64,000 bases of DNA from Rhabdaerophilum calidifontis (GCF_008641065.1 NZ_VTRS01000001.1:372001-436000); one strand, 5' to 3'. Counted from the stretch's first letter, positions 9,832-19,675 are shown. Notes: generated from the sequence alone by a model not told the origin. Numbers and translations are program-made.

Positions 9832-10374
9832 ATGGCGGAGCACAACGCGAAGGACCCGACCATCATCAAGAAATACGCCAACCGGCGCCTCTATCACACG
9901 GGAACGAGTTCCTACGTGACGCTCGAGGATCTCGCGCTGATGGTCCGCCAGGGGGAGAATTTCGTGGTCACCGATGCCAAGACCGGCGAGGACATCACGC
10001 GGTCGGTCCTGACGCAGATCATCTTCGAGCAGGAGAACAAGGGTCAGTTCCTGCTGCCGATCACCTTCCTCCGCCAGCTGATCCAGTTCTACGGCGACAA
10101 CATGCAGGCCCTGGTGCCGCGCTATCTCGAACTCTCGATCGAGCGCTTCATGGCCGAGCAGCAGAAGCTGCGCGAGCAGATGACGAAGAGCTTCGGCACC
10201 AATGCCTTCACGAGCGGCGTGTTCGGCCCCGGCGCGATGGCAGCGCTGGAGGAGCAGGCCCGCAACAACATGGCGCTGTTCCAGGAGGCGATGCGCGCCT
10301 TCTCGCCGTTCCCTTCCGCAGGCACCGCCCCGGAGGAAACCGAGACCAAGCCGGGCGGCCGCAAGCCGCGCTGA
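9832..10374 (+). CDS. phaR: polyhydroxyalkanoate synthesis regulator PhaR
   Basis: 180-residue DNA- and PHA-binding repressor. The N-terminal domain has IIKKYANRRLYHTGTSSYVT (about 10-29), the PHB/PHA accumulation regulator DNA-binding signature, followed by the accumulation domain with TRSVLTQIIFEQE and LIQFYGDNMQALVP. In known systems it represses phasin genes and sometimes phaAB, and is released when it binds nascent polymer. An in-frame upstream ATG exists, but the ATG at 9832 has an AGGGAGCAGGA site and fits homologs. Divergent from phaA. Confidence 0.93.
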   Translation: MAEHNAKDPTIIKKYANRRLYHTGTSSYVTLEDLALMVRQGENFVVTDAKTGEDITRSVLTQIIFEQENKGQFLLPITFLRQLIQFYGDNMQALVPRYLELSIERFMAEQQKLREQMTKSFGTNAFTSGVFGPGAMAALEEQARNNMALFQEAMRAFSPFPSAGTAPEETETKPGGRKPR

Positions 10375-10383
10375 AGGTCGGGC

Positions 10384-12153
10384 TCAGGCGCGGCGCCGCA
10401 GGGCAGGGTTCTGCGGGGCCGCATCGGCGCGCGACGGCAGGCAATCCTGCGCCGGGCCGAGGAAGTCGCCCTGGATATACTCCACCCGCCATGCGGTCAG
10501 CAGCGCCAGCGTCTCCTCGTCCTGCACCCATTCCGCGACCGTCGCGATGCCGAGATGGCGCGCGAGCTGGAGCAGGGTCTGGACGAAGAAGCGGTCATCC
10601 GCGGAGCGCGCGAGATTCTTGATGAAGCTGCCGTCGATCTTGAGGATGTCGATCGGCAGCAGCCGCATGTTGCGGAACGAGGTGTGACCGGCGCCGAAAT
10701 CGTCGATCGCGACGCGGGCGCCGAGTTCCTTGATGCCCTCGATCAGCCGCCGGGCGGCCTGGATGTCCTCGATCAACGCGGTTTCGGTGATCTCGACGAT
10801 CAGCCGCCGGGCGATATCGGGATCGGGCGCGAGCTGCGCGCGGAACGCGGCCATCCAGTCCGGATGCAGGGCGGTGTTGACGCCGACATTGACGCTGAGC
10901 GTCACGTCCGGTCGGGCGCGCAGGGCCTCGATCGCGAGTTCGGTGACGCGATGGTCCACGAGATGCAGGAAGCCGAGCCGCTCGGCGACAGGCACGATCC
11001 GCGCGGCGCCGAGGCGCTCGCCGTCGGGCGTCTCCATCCGGACGAGCGATTCATACATCGCGGTCTCGCCGCTCGCCGAGGCGATGATCGGCTGGAAGGC
11101 GAGGCGGATGCGGCGATCGTTCAGCGCCGAGAGCACGGTGTCGGTTGATTCGCGGTTCGCGGAGCGGCGGCGGCGGATTTCCGGATCGGCGGAGAAGGCG
11201 GCGAAGGCCGAATCCGCGCGCTCATGTGCGTCGGTCAGGGCCTCCTCGCAGGCATGTAGCGCCTCCATCGTCGTGCGCGCCTCGTCGGGCACGGAAACGC
11301 CGCCGATCCGGATCGCCGCGGGGATCGGTCCGGCGCTGGTATCGATGGGGGCGGAGCGCACCCCGCTTGCGAGCCGCGCCGCGATGAATTCCATGTGCTC
11401 CGGGCCGCTCGGCGCGAGGACCAGCCCGATCTTGTTGCTGGCATAGCGGCCGAGAATGTCGCGGCGGCGGATCATGCCGCGCAGGCGCCGGGCGATGGCG
11501 GCGATCACCTCGTCGCCGATCTGGTAGCCATAGGTCCGGTTCATCTGCTGGAGATCGTCGATCGCCACCATCATCACCACCAGCCCGCGCGAATCCCGCG
11601 CATTGGCCTCGATGGCATGGGCGAGCGCATTGCAGAAATCGGCGCGGGTCAGCGCGCCGGTCGCGGGGTCGAAATGGCGCTTCGCGGCCAGCGCGAGTTC
11701 CTGCGCGGTCGGTGCCAGGACGCGGCGGCAGGTGCCGTGGACGAGCCGCGGCCGGCCTGCCTCGTTCGCGAACCAGCGACCGCAATCCTCGATCCAGAAC
11801 CGGAGTCCCGGTGCCGGATTGACAAGATAGCGGGTCGAGAACGGTACGCCGGTGCCGGGGTCCTTGCGGTTGCTCTCGAAGATTTCGGCATGGCGCGAGG
11901 TGGGGCTCGCCTGGTCGATCAATGTCGCGAAACTCGTGCCGGCGGCGAGCAGGACCGGTTCGCTGACGCCGAAGAGCGGCGCCGCATCGGCGTTCCAGAC
12001 CATCTGGTCGGTTTCGATGTTCCAGGAATAGACCGCCTCGCCCGGATCCTCGCCGCTTGCGAGCGCGAGTTGCACACCGGAAGGTGCCGTATCCGGCTCA
12101 GGCCGTGGCGCGATGCTCCCGTATCCTGCGGCGAGCCCGAGATCCTGAATCAT
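10384..12153 (-). CDS. PAS - degenerate GGDEF - EAL c-di-GMP signalling protein
   Basis: 589 residues, no clear membrane span. A PAS-like sensor region spans about 40-145. The GGDEF domain (about 165-310) keeps DPATGALTR, but its signature loop reads ASNKI (238-242) in place of GGDEF, so cyclase activity should be lost. The EAL domain (about 345-575) reads ESL at 368-370 and keeps the metal/catalytic positions: NVGVN, EITET, DDFGAGHTSF, KIDGSFI, AEWVQDEE and QGDFLG. Likely a c-di-GMP phosphodiesterase with a regulatory pseudo-GGDEF. It ends 9 bp from the convergent phaR stop; nothing links the two functionally. Confidence 0.88.
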   Translation of the reverse strand: MIQDLGLAAGYGSIAPRPEPDTAPSGVQLALASGEDPGEAVYSWNIETDQMVWNADAAPLFGVSEPVLLAAGTSFATLIDQASPTSRHAEIFESNRKDPGTGVPFSTRYLVNPAPGLRFWIEDCGRWFANEAGRPRLVHGTCRRVLAPTAQELALAAKRHFDPATGALTRADFCNALAHAIEANARDSRGLVVMMVAIDDLQQMNRTYGYQIGDEVIAAIARRLRGMIRRRDILGRYASNKIGLVLAPSGPEHMEFIAARLASGVRSAPIDTSAGPIPAAIRIGGVSVPDEARTTMEALHACEEALTDAHERADSAFAAFSADPEIRRRRSANRESTDTVLSALNDRRIRLAFQPIIASASGETAMYESLVRMETPDGERLGAARIVPVAERLGFLHLVDHRVTELAIEALRARPDVTLSVNVGVNTALHPDWMAAFRAQLAPDPDIARRLIVEITETALIEDIQAARRLIEGIKELGARVAIDDFGAGHTSFRNMRLLPIDILKIDGSFIKNLARSADDRFFVQTLLQLARHLGIATVAEWVQDEETLALLTAWRVEYIQGDFLGPAQDCLPSRADAAPQNPALRRRA

Positions 12154-12216
12154 CTTGGTCCGTTCCGGTCCATTCCGAACAGGCCGATCCCGAACCCGAG
12201 CGCGCGGGTAAAGCCG

Positions 12217-12257
12217 GCCGATCGCTGTTATGATCGGCGAAGCCTAAATGAAGGCTT
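12217..12257. repeat. two adjacent inverted repeats
   Basis: A 7-bp inverted repeat (GCCGATC 12217-12223, GATCGGC 12232-12238, 8-base spacer) is followed by a 6-bp one (AAGCCT 12240-12245, AGGCTT 12252-12257, 6-base spacer). They lie between the EAL gene start and the small ORF at 12303, so they are placed to act as operators or as leader hairpins. Confidence 0.45.
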
Positions 12258-12302
12258 ACGGCGGCGGCTGGGGGCTGGCACGAGGCTTGCCGGTTCAGGG
12301 GC

Positions 12303-12545
12303 ATGAGCAGCACAACCATTCCCGTCCCGTATCATTCCGGCGCAGCGGCGCCGTCCGGCCGTGCCATGCCGCAACGGTCCGGCCCCTTCCTGGTTCAGAT
12401 CATGATCGAGCAGGGGGTCGGCCGCTCCGCCAGCCTCGGCCGCGCCGATCGCGCGGACCAGCGCGAGCATGCCTATGGCGAAGCGCTCGCCAACCGGCCT
12501 TCGGCGCAGCGGCCCTGTGCCCCGCAATTGCAGGCCATGGCCTGA
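12303..12545 (+). CDS. small hypothetical protein
   Basis: 80-residue reading frame with no recognised domain. The middle (GPFLVQIMIEQGVG, then DQREHAYGEALANRP) resembles small uncharacterised alphaproteobacterial proteins with a conserved PFLxQ...ERxxAYxxA pattern; this resemblance is from memory. The frame lies between two inverted repeats upstream and a GC hairpin downstream (12563-12580). No strong ribosome-binding site is visible, and an overlapping frame runs further, so this could be non-coding. Confidence 0.45.
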   Translation: MSSTTIPVPYHSGAAAPSGRAMPQRSGPFLVQIMIEQGVGRSASLGRADRADQREHAYGEALANRPSAQRPCAPQLQAMA

Positions 12546-12562
12546 AGAACTGCGCTTCCAAA

Positions 12563-12611
12563 GGAGGGCCAGCGCCCTCCGCGCAGAAAAAAGCCCGGCC
12601 AGGGCCGGGTT
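12563..12611 (-). terminator. tandem terminator hairpins after rpmF
   Basis: On the minus strand the first hairpin (12591-12611, 8-bp GC stem plus A-T pairs) is followed directly by TTTTTT, a textbook intrinsic terminator 28 bases after the rpmF stop. A second 7-bp hairpin (12563-12569 with 12574-12580, loop CAGC) follows and could also serve the small plus-strand gene that ends at 12545. Confidence 0.8.
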
Positions 12612-12639
12612 CTATCCGCCGCGTCAGGCGGGTGCGGCG

Positions 12640-12825
12640 TCAGCCGGCATCCTTCGGCGTGAGGACCTGACGGCCGCGATACATGCCGGATTTCAGATCG
12701 ATATGGTGCGGACGGCGAAGCTCGCCCGTGTTCTTGTCCTCGACATAGGTCGGGGCGGCAATCGCATCGGCGGAGCGGCGATGCCCCTGCTTCATGCGCG
12801 AGACCTTCTTTTTCGGAACGGCCAT
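12640..12825 (-). CDS. rpmF: 50S ribosomal protein L32
   Basis: 61 residues beginning [17 protein letters not shown], the invariant start of bL32, then [19 protein letters not shown], typical of alphaproteobacterial L32. No zinc-binding cysteines are present, as is usual in this class. It is a monocistronic minus-strand gene with its own terminator. A candidate -10 (TATAGA) lies about 78 bases upstream. Confidence 0.97.
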   Translation of the reverse strand: MAVPKKKVSRMKQGHRRSADAIAAPTYVEDKNTGELRRPHHIDLKSGMYRGRQVLTPKDAG

Positions 12826-12902
12826 GGTCGAACTCCTCGGATTGGTCCGGGGCAGGCCGGACCGGCAGCCAGATCGATATCTGGGGTGAAAGCGAAGCGC
12901 GC

Positions 12903-12931
12903 TCTATAATCGCAAGCGACGCGAAACGCCA
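12903..12931 (-). promoter_or_regulatory. possible rpmF promoter
   Basis: Minus-strand TATAGA (12903-12908) with a weak -35 TGGCGT (12926-12931) 17 bp away. The overlapping plus-strand reading is TATAAT (12905-12910) but it lacks a reasonable -35 for ispA. Confidence 0.3.
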
Positions 12932-13031
12932 GCGCAAAGTCGCAAGAAGCGTCGGGGCGCGCGTCGCGCTTGGCGCGGCGCTCAAACAATCCTAATGCCG
13001 GGGCGGAACGAGAGCCAGGGCGGAGCGGGCG

Positions 13032-13958
13032 ATGCGGGCGGATGATGCGGAGCAGGCGGGGTTCGAGGCGCGGCTCGGCGCGGCGCAGGAGACGGTGCGC
13101 GCGGCGCTCGAGGCCTTGCTTGCCGAAGGGCGCCGGCCACCCCGGCTCGTCGCGGCGATGCGCCATGCCGTGCTCAACGGCGGCAAGCGCATGCGGCCGT
13201 TCCTGGTGCTCGAATCCGCCCGGCTGTTCGGCGTCACCGGCGCGGCGCCGGTCGCGGTCGCGGCGGCGCTCGAACTCGTCCATTGCTATTCGCTTGTCCA
13301 TGACGACCTGCCGGCCATGGATGACGACGATCTCCGGCGCGGGCAGCCGACGGTGCACCGGGCCTTCGACGAAGCAACGGCGATCCTGGCGGGCGACGCT
13401 TTGCTGACGCTCGGCTTCGCCGCGCTTGCCGCCGCGCCGGTTAGTCCTGGCCGGCGCGCCCGCCTCGTTGCGGCGCTGGCGCGGGGGGCGGGCATGGACG
13501 GCATGGTGGGGGGGCAGATGCTCGACCTCGCCGCCGAGGGACGGTTCGAACCGCCCCGCCGACGCCGCACCGGGGCGGCGGCGATCCGGCGCATCCAGGC
13601 GCTCAAGACCGGGGCGCTGATCGCCTTCGCGGTCGAGGCCGGCGCGATCCTCGCGCCGCGTGCGGGGGGCGTGGAGCGGCGCGCGCTGCGGATCTACGGC
13701 CAGGCGCTGGGCCTCGCCTTCCAGATTCGCGACGATCTCCTCGATGTCGAGGGCGATGCGGCTTCCGTCGGCAAGGCGCTTGCGAAGGATGCGGCGGTGG
13801 GGAAGGCGACCTTCGTCGGCCTGCTCGGCATCGAGGGGGCGCGCGCCGAACTCGACCGGGTGACGGAACGGGGACGCGCGGCGCTCGCCGCGGCCTTCGG
13901 CGATCGCGCGGCGACGCTCGTCGCGCTGCTCGAGTTCAACCGCGCCCGCGACCGCTGA
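13032..13958 (+). CDS. ispA: farnesyl diphosphate synthase family polyprenyl synthetase
   Basis: 308 residues; condenses IPP with DMAPP/GPP to make farnesyl (or geranyl) diphosphate for quinone, hopanoid and lipid-carrier synthesis. The first Asp-rich motif DDLPAMDDDD spans 91-100 and the second, DDLLD, spans 234-238; GGKRMRP (50-56) binds IPP; KTGALI follows. The two-residue insert in the first motif (DDxxxxD) is that of bacterial short-chain synthases. Near-typical length. Followed by the macA-like gene after 82 bp. Product chain length cannot be assigned with certainty. Confidence 0.92.
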   Translation: MRADDAEQAGFEARLGAAQETVRAALEALLAEGRRPPRLVAAMRHAVLNGGKRMRPFLVLESARLFGVTGAAPVAVAAALELVHCYSLVHDDLPAMDDDDLRRGQPTVHRAFDEATAILAGDALLTLGFAALAAAPVSPGRRARLVAALARGAGMDGMVGGQMLDLAAEGRFEPPRRRRTGAAAIRRIQALKTGALIAFAVEAGAILAPRAGGVERRALRIYGQALGLAFQIRDDLLDVEGDAASVGKALAKDAAVGKATFVGLLGIEGARAELDRVTERGRAALAAAFGDRAATLVALLEFNRARDR

Positions 13959-14040
13959 ACCCGGCGTGGGATTGCCAGGCTCGCGGAGATTACCAAGCTT
14001 TCACATGCGCCGGCATTGCCGCTTTGCTAAAGAAAGCGGC

Positions 14041-15759
14041 ATGCGCAAGGCATTCCTTATTCTCGCGGTTCTTGTCGCCGGGCTCGGCGCCTGGGCCTTC
14101 GCGTCCCGCAAGGCCGAGGAGCGGGCCGATGCCGGCCAGCGCTTCCGCGTCGAGAAGATTGAGCGCGGATCGATCATCGCCGCCGTCTCGGCGACCGGGA
14201 CCGTGACGCCGACGACGACCGTGATCGTCGGCTCCCAGCTTTCCGGGCAGGTGGTCGAGATCCTTGCCGATTACAACAGCCAGGTGAAGGCCGGCCAGGT
14301 GCTGGCGCGGCTCAACCGCGACACGCTGACGGCGCGGCTCGACGGCGCCCGCGCCGATCTCGCCCAGGCCCGCGCGGCGCGCCAGCTCACCGATGCGCAG
14401 GCCGAGAAGAACCGCGCCGATCTCCGCCGCGCCGAAGCGACCCTCGCCGACATGCAGGCGCAGCGCCAGCGCGCGCAGACGATGTTCGACGATGCCGAAA
14501 CGACGTTCGAGCGCCAGCAGGCGCTGAAGGCGCGCGGCATCGCCAGCGATGTCGCGCTGCAATCCGCCACGACCCAGCGCGACAGCCAGGCGGCGGCGAT
14601 CCGCTCGGCGGAGGCGCAGATCGCCTCCTCGCGCGCGCAGATCGCGGCGCTCGACGCCGATCTCAAGGTGATCGAGGCGCAGAAGCGCGCCGGTGACGCG
14701 CAGGTGCTGAAGGCCGAGGCGCAGGTGCGGCAGATCGAGGTCGATCTCGCCAATTCCGAGATCCGCTCGCCGGTCGACGGCGTGGTCATCCAGCGCAATG
14801 TCGAACTGGGACAGACGGTCGCGGCCTCGCTGCAATCGCCGACGCTGTTCCTCGTCGCGCAGGATCTCAAGCTGATCGAGATCTATGTCAATCTCGACGA
14901 GGCCGATGTCGGGCGCGTTCAGCCCGGGCAGGAGGTGGAATTCTCCGTCAACGCCTATCCCGCCCGCACCTTTCGCGGCCGCGTGAAGCAGATCCGCCTC
15001 GGATCGCAGAACGTGCAGAATGTCGTCATCTACACGACGGTGGTCGAGGTCGCGAACGAGGACATGGCGCTGCTGCCGGGCATGACGGCCAATCTGCGCA
15101 TCTTCACCGATCGCAAGGCCGATGTGCTGCGCATCCCCAATGCCGCGCTACGCTGGCAGCCGGCGGGAACCCCGCGCGCGGCCGGGAGCGGCGCGGGCAA
15201 TGCCGGCCCCCCTGCGCCGGGCGAGGATGGTGCCGGCCCCTTCGCGGGTCCCGCGGGGGATGCGGCGGCTGCGGGCGGCTCCGGGCCGCGCCCGGTCGCG
15301 GCGATCGTCGAGGGACTGACGCGCGATCTCAAGCTTGCGCCGGAGCAGGTGCGGGAGGTCGAGGCGCTCGCGACCCGGATGCGCGCGGAGATCGCCGCCG
15401 CCGGAAGCGACCCCAATGCGCGCCGCGAGATGGCGCGGCAGGCGCGCCAGCGCTTCACTCGCGCGGTTGAAGAGCTTCTCACGCCCGAGCAGCGCGGCGC
15501 CTACCGCGCCCTCGCCGAGGCGCGCCGGCAGCGGGCGAGCGGTGCCATGGCGCGCAGCGCCGGCGGGGTTCCCGGCCGCGTCTTCGTACCGGACGAGAAG
15601 GGCAATCCGCGTGCCGTCAATGTCCGGCTCGGCGCCAATGACGGCAGCTTCACCGAAATGCTCTCCGGCGATCTGCGCGCCGGCGACAGCGTGATCACCG
15701 GGCTCGGTGCGGCGGGCAAGCTGGCGCGCCCGTCATCGAGCTTCCGATTCGGGCTATGA
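14041..15759 (+). CDS. MacA-like periplasmic adaptor with Spy/LTxxQ-like insert
   Basis: 572-residue membrane-fusion protein of a tripartite efflux system. Residues 1-21 form an N-terminal membrane anchor; 40-95 the first half of the biotinyl-lipoyl domain (SQLSGQVVEI...VKAGQVLARLN); 100-235 a long alpha-helical hairpin; 240-275 the second lipoyl half (IRSPVDGVVIQRNVELGQTV); 275-355 the beta-barrel. A Gly/Pro/Ala-rich linker (about 374-420) then leads into a charged helical segment (425-495) with LTPEQR-like repeats as in CpxP/Spy proteins, before the final membrane-proximal domain (510-572). That insert is not normal for MacA. It overlaps the ABC ATPase gene (ATGA). Confidence 0.88.
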   Translation: MRKAFLILAVLVAGLGAWAFASRKAEERADAGQRFRVEKIERGSIIAAVSATGTVTPTTTVIVGSQLSGQVVEILADYNSQVKAGQVLARLNRDTLTARLDGARADLAQARAARQLTDAQAEKNRADLRRAEATLADMQAQRQRAQTMFDDAETTFERQQALKARGIASDVALQSATTQRDSQAAAIRSAEAQIASSRAQIAALDADLKVIEAQKRAGDAQVLKAEAQVRQIEVDLANSEIRSPVDGVVIQRNVELGQTVAASLQSPTLFLVAQDLKLIEIYVNLDEADVGRVQPGQEVEFSVNAYPARTFRGRVKQIRLGSQNVQNVVIYTTVVEVANEDMALLPGMTANLRIFTDRKADVLRIPNAALRWQPAGTPRAAGSGAGNAGPPAPGEDGAGPFAGPAGDAAAAGGSGPRPVAAIVEGLTRDLKLAPEQVREVEALATRMRAEIAAAGSDPNARREMARQARQRFTRAVEELLTPEQRGAYRALAEARRQRASGAMARSAGGVPGRVFVPDEKGNPRAVNVRLGANDGSFTEMLSGDLRAGDSVITGLGAAGKLARPSSSFRFGL

Positions 15760-16502
15760 TGGCGGAGACCGCCGCACCCCTCGTCGATGTCCGGGACCTC
15801 GCCCGCGAGTTCCGGATGGGCAGCGAGCGCGTGGTGGCGCTCGGCGGGGTGACGACCTCCATCGCGGCCGGCGAATTCGTCGCGGTGATGGGGCCGTCGG
15901 GCTCGGGCAAATCGACCTTCATGAACCTGATTGGCTGCCTCGACCAGCCGAGCGGCGGCTCCTACCGGCTCAAGGGCCGCGAGGTGTCGCGGCTTTCCAC
16001 CGCCGAACTCGCCGCGACGCGCAACCGCGAGATCGGCTTCGTGTTCCAGCAGTTCAACCTGCTCCAGAGGGTCGATGCACTCGGCAATGTCGAATTGCCG
16101 ATGCTCTATGCCGGCGTTCCGGCGCGGCTGCGCGCCGAGCGGGCCCGGGCGGCGCTGGCGCGGGTCGGCCTCGCGGACCGGATGGGACATCTGCCGCTCC
16201 AGCTTTCCGGCGGGCAGCAGCAGCGCGTGGCGATCGCGCGCGCGCTCGTCAACGGGCCCGCCGTGCTGCTCGCCGACGAGCCGACCGGCGCGCTGGACAG
16301 CCGCACCTCGCTCGACATCATGGCGCTGTTCCAGAACCTCAACCGCGAGGGCATGACGGTGATCATCGTCACCCATGAGGCCGATGTCGCCGCATTCGCC
16401 GCCCGCGTGATCCGCTTCCGCGACGGCCGGATCGTCGCCGATCAGCGCCAGACCCCGAAGGATGCCGCCGCCGCGCTCGCATCCTGGGCCGAGGCAGCGT
16501 GA
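15756..16502 (+). CDS. ABC exporter ATP-binding protein (MacB/LolD type)
   Basis: 248 residues, a complete ABC ATPase of the MacB N-terminal/LolD class: Walker A GPSGSGKST (about 47-55), Q-loop FVFQQFNLLQ, signature LSGGQQQR, Walker B VLLADEPTGALD, and H-loop VTHE. It would power the FtsX-like permease that follows 10 bases later. Its start codon overlaps the adaptor's stop, so adaptor, ATPase and permease form one operon of a MacAB-type exporter with a split MacB. Substrate (macrolide, peptide, lipoprotein or siderophore) is not evident. Confidence 0.94.
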   Translation: MMAETAAPLVDVRDLAREFRMGSERVVALGGVTTSIAAGEFVAVMGPSGSGKSTFMNLIGCLDQPSGGSYRLKGREVSRLSTAELAATRNREIGFVFQQFNLLQRVDALGNVELPMLYAGVPARLRAERARAALARVGLADRMGHLPLQLSGGQQQRVAIARALVNGPAVLLADEPTGALDSRTSLDIMALFQNLNREGMTVIIVTHEADVAAFAARVIRFRDGRIVADQRQTPKDAAAALASWAEAA

Positions 16503-16512
16503 GGGCGCGCCG

Positions 16513-17745
<1,233 letters not shown>

Positions 17746-17787
17746 GCCTCCGGCATCAGGGGCGGGACAGGATCTTTGAGGTCATCC

Positions 17788-18456
17788 ATGCCCCGCCCGC
17801 TCGACGGCCCCCGACTGCCTGCGAAATCCGGCACCGCACGCAAGCTCGTCGTGTTCCTGCACGGCTATGGCGCGGACGGCAACGATCTGATCGATCTCGG
17901 CCGGAGTTGGGCGGGGCTGCTGCCGGACGCCGCCTTCGCCTCGCCGCACGCGCCGGAGCCCTGCGGCATGGGGCCGATGGGCCGGCAATGGTGGGCGCTG
18001 ACCTTCCGCGATCCGTCCGAGCGCTGGCGCGGCTGCGTGCAGGCGGCGCCGGATCTCGATGCCTTTCTTGATCAGGAACTCGCCCGGCATGCGCTGCCGC
18101 CGGAGCGGCTGGCGCTGGTCGGGTTCTCGCAGGGCGCGATGATGGCGCTGCATGTCGGACTCCGCCGCAAACCGGCGCCGGCGGCGATCATCGGCTATTC
18201 GGGCCATCTTGTCGGGCCGGAGCATCTCGCGGCCGAGGCCACGGGGCGGCCGCCGGTGCTGCTCGTGCATGGCGACCGCGACGAGGTCATCCCGGTGGAC
18301 GCGCTGTTCGAGGCGATGGACGGCCTCGGCCAGGCGGAAATCCCCTGCCAATGGCATCTCTCGGCCGGGCTCGGCCACGGCATCGACCAGGAGGGCCTGC
18401 GCCATGGCGGGCTGTTCCTGGCGCAGAGTTTCGGGATCAGGCCGCCGGCGCGCTGA
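17788..18456 (+). CDS. phospholipase/carboxylesterase family hydrolase
   Basis: 222-residue alpha/beta hydrolase of the carboxylesterase/acyl-protein-thioesterase family. VFLHGYGADGNDLI forms the oxyanion region, the nucleophile is in GFSQGAM, the Asp in HGDRDEVIP and the His in GLGHGID. It has no signal peptide and is probably cytoplasmic. GAGG sits 6 bases before the ATG; a TTG four codons upstream is a weaker option. It follows the exporter operon after 42 bp and its stop abuts the stop of the convergent aldolase gene with no bases between them. Natural substrate unknown. Confidence 0.88.
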   Translation: MPRPLDGPRLPAKSGTARKLVVFLHGYGADGNDLIDLGRSWAGLLPDAAFASPHAPEPCGMGPMGRQWWALTFRDPSERWRGCVQAAPDLDAFLDQELARHALPPERLALVGFSQGAMMALHVGLRRKPAPAAIIGYSGHLVGPEHLAAEATGRPPVLLVHGDRDEVIPVDALFEAMDGLGQAEIPCQWHLSAGLGHGIDQEGLRHGGLFLAQSFGIRPPAR

Positions 18457-19263
18457 TCAGGAGGCGGCCTTGCCGCCGGCCGGCAGGCCGGTGCGCGCCC
18501 GCGCCAGCTCGGAACGGCCGGCGGCGCGGAGCAGGATCTGATCGGTGCCGATCGACAGGAGATGGAAGCCGCGTGCCGCGAGTTCGGCGGCGCGGGCGCC
18601 GTCCATGCAGAAGGCGCAGGCGAGCTTGCCGGCGGCGCGGCTGGCAGCAACGACGCGCGTGAGCGCCGCATCGACCTCCGCATGCACGGGATCGACGAGC
18701 GCGCCGCGCGTGAGCGTGATCGAGAGATCCGACGGTCCCACGAACACGCCGTCGATGCCCTCGACGGCGAGGATGGCGTCAAGGGCATCGAGCGCTTCGC
18801 GCGTCTCGATCATCGCGATCGCGAGCGTGGCGGCATTGGCGCCGCGCAGGTGATCGAGCGGCAATTGCCCGGACATCGGCAGCGCACGCACCGGCCCCCA
18901 GGAGCGGCGGCCGAGGGGCGGATATTTCACGAATTCGGCCAGCAGGCGGGCATCCTCCACCGAATTGACCATCGGTGCGATGATGCCCGCCGCCCCCCAA
19001 TCGAGATAGCGGGCCGCCTCGGCAAAGGCCCCGACACCGATGCGCACCAGTGCGGCCTTGCCATTGGCCTCCGCGGCGAGGATGCCGGCCGAGATCGCCG
19101 CCTGATCGAGATGGCCGTGCTGCCAATCCAGCACGGCGCAATCGAACCCCTCGCGCAGGAGACCATCGACGATGGCGGGATCCTTCGTGCCGCACCAGGC
19201 TGCGAAGGCGGTGGGGCCGGCGCGCAGGCGCGCGGCAAGGGCGAGGAGCGGCACGTGAGCCAT
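18457..19263 (-). CDS. HpcH/HpaI-family class II aldolase
   Basis: 268-residue TIM-barrel aldolase/citrate-lyase-like enzyme that makes or cleaves 2-oxo-3-deoxy acids to pyruvate and an aldehyde. Key positions: DWQHGHLD (about 46-53) with the catalytic His, PMVNSVEDA, PLGRRSWGP, metal ligands in AMIETREALD and FVGPSDLS. The Glu before the catalytic His (usually EHG) is Gln here, a natural variant seen in part of the family. The HpcH, 2-dehydro-3-deoxyglucarate and rhamnonate aldolases cannot be told apart by eye. Confidence 0.87.
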   Translation of the reverse strand: MAHVPLLALAARLRAGPTAFAAWCGTKDPAIVDGLLREGFDCAVLDWQHGHLDQAAISAGILAAEANGKAALVRIGVGAFAEAARYLDWGAAGIIAPMVNSVEDARLLAEFVKYPPLGRRSWGPVRALPMSGQLPLDHLRGANAATLAIAMIETREALDALDAILAVEGIDGVFVGPSDLSITLTRGALVDPVHAEVDAALTRVVAASRAAGKLACAFCMDGARAAELAARGFHLLSIGTDQILLRAAGRSELARARTGLPAGGKAAS

Positions 19264-19351
19264 GGCAAATTCCGAATCGAAGGCGCCGCGGGAACGACGG
19301 CGCCCGATCCTGCGTGCTTCGCGCGCCGAATGCCAGAGCCGATGATCGCGC

Positions 19352-19675
19352 TCAGGCGCCGGCCTTGATCTCCGCGATCGCCTTGGCCATCAGTTCTTCC
19401 ATCGTCCGGCGGATGACATGGTCGGAGATCCCGGCCGATGCGGCCGCGAGATCGGCGTGGACCTTGCGGAACACGTCCTCGTCGCCCGCTTCCTCGAAAT
19501 CCGCCTTCACGACCTCCTTGGCATAGGCCTCCGCGGCCTCGCCGGTCTTGCCGAGCTTTTCGGCGACCCAGAGGCCGAGCAGCTTGTTGCGCCGCGCGGT
19601 GGCCTTGAACTGCAATTCCGCGTCATGCGCGAATTTCTTCTCGGCGGCATCCTTGCGATTGTCGAATGTCGTCAT
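19352..19675 (-). CDS. F1-ATPase inhibitor zeta subunit (DUF1476)
   Basis: 107 residues, all-helical and highly charged. The N-terminus TFDNRKDAAEKKFAHDAEL and the end (SDHVIRRTMEELMAKAI) match the DUF1476 family, identified in Paracoccus denitrificans as the zeta subunit that blocks ATP hydrolysis by the F1FO-ATP synthase through its N-terminal inhibitory region. It is an alphaproteobacterial invention. It is divergent from purC, with a 314-bp gap in which I see no other gene. It probably acts on the cytoplasmic F1 head. Confidence 0.9.
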   Translation of the reverse strand: MTTFDNRKDAAEKKFAHDAELQFKATARRNKLLGLWVAEKLGKTGEAAEAYAKEVVKADFEEAGDEDVFRKVHADLAAASAGISDHVIRRTMEELMAKAIAEIKAGA

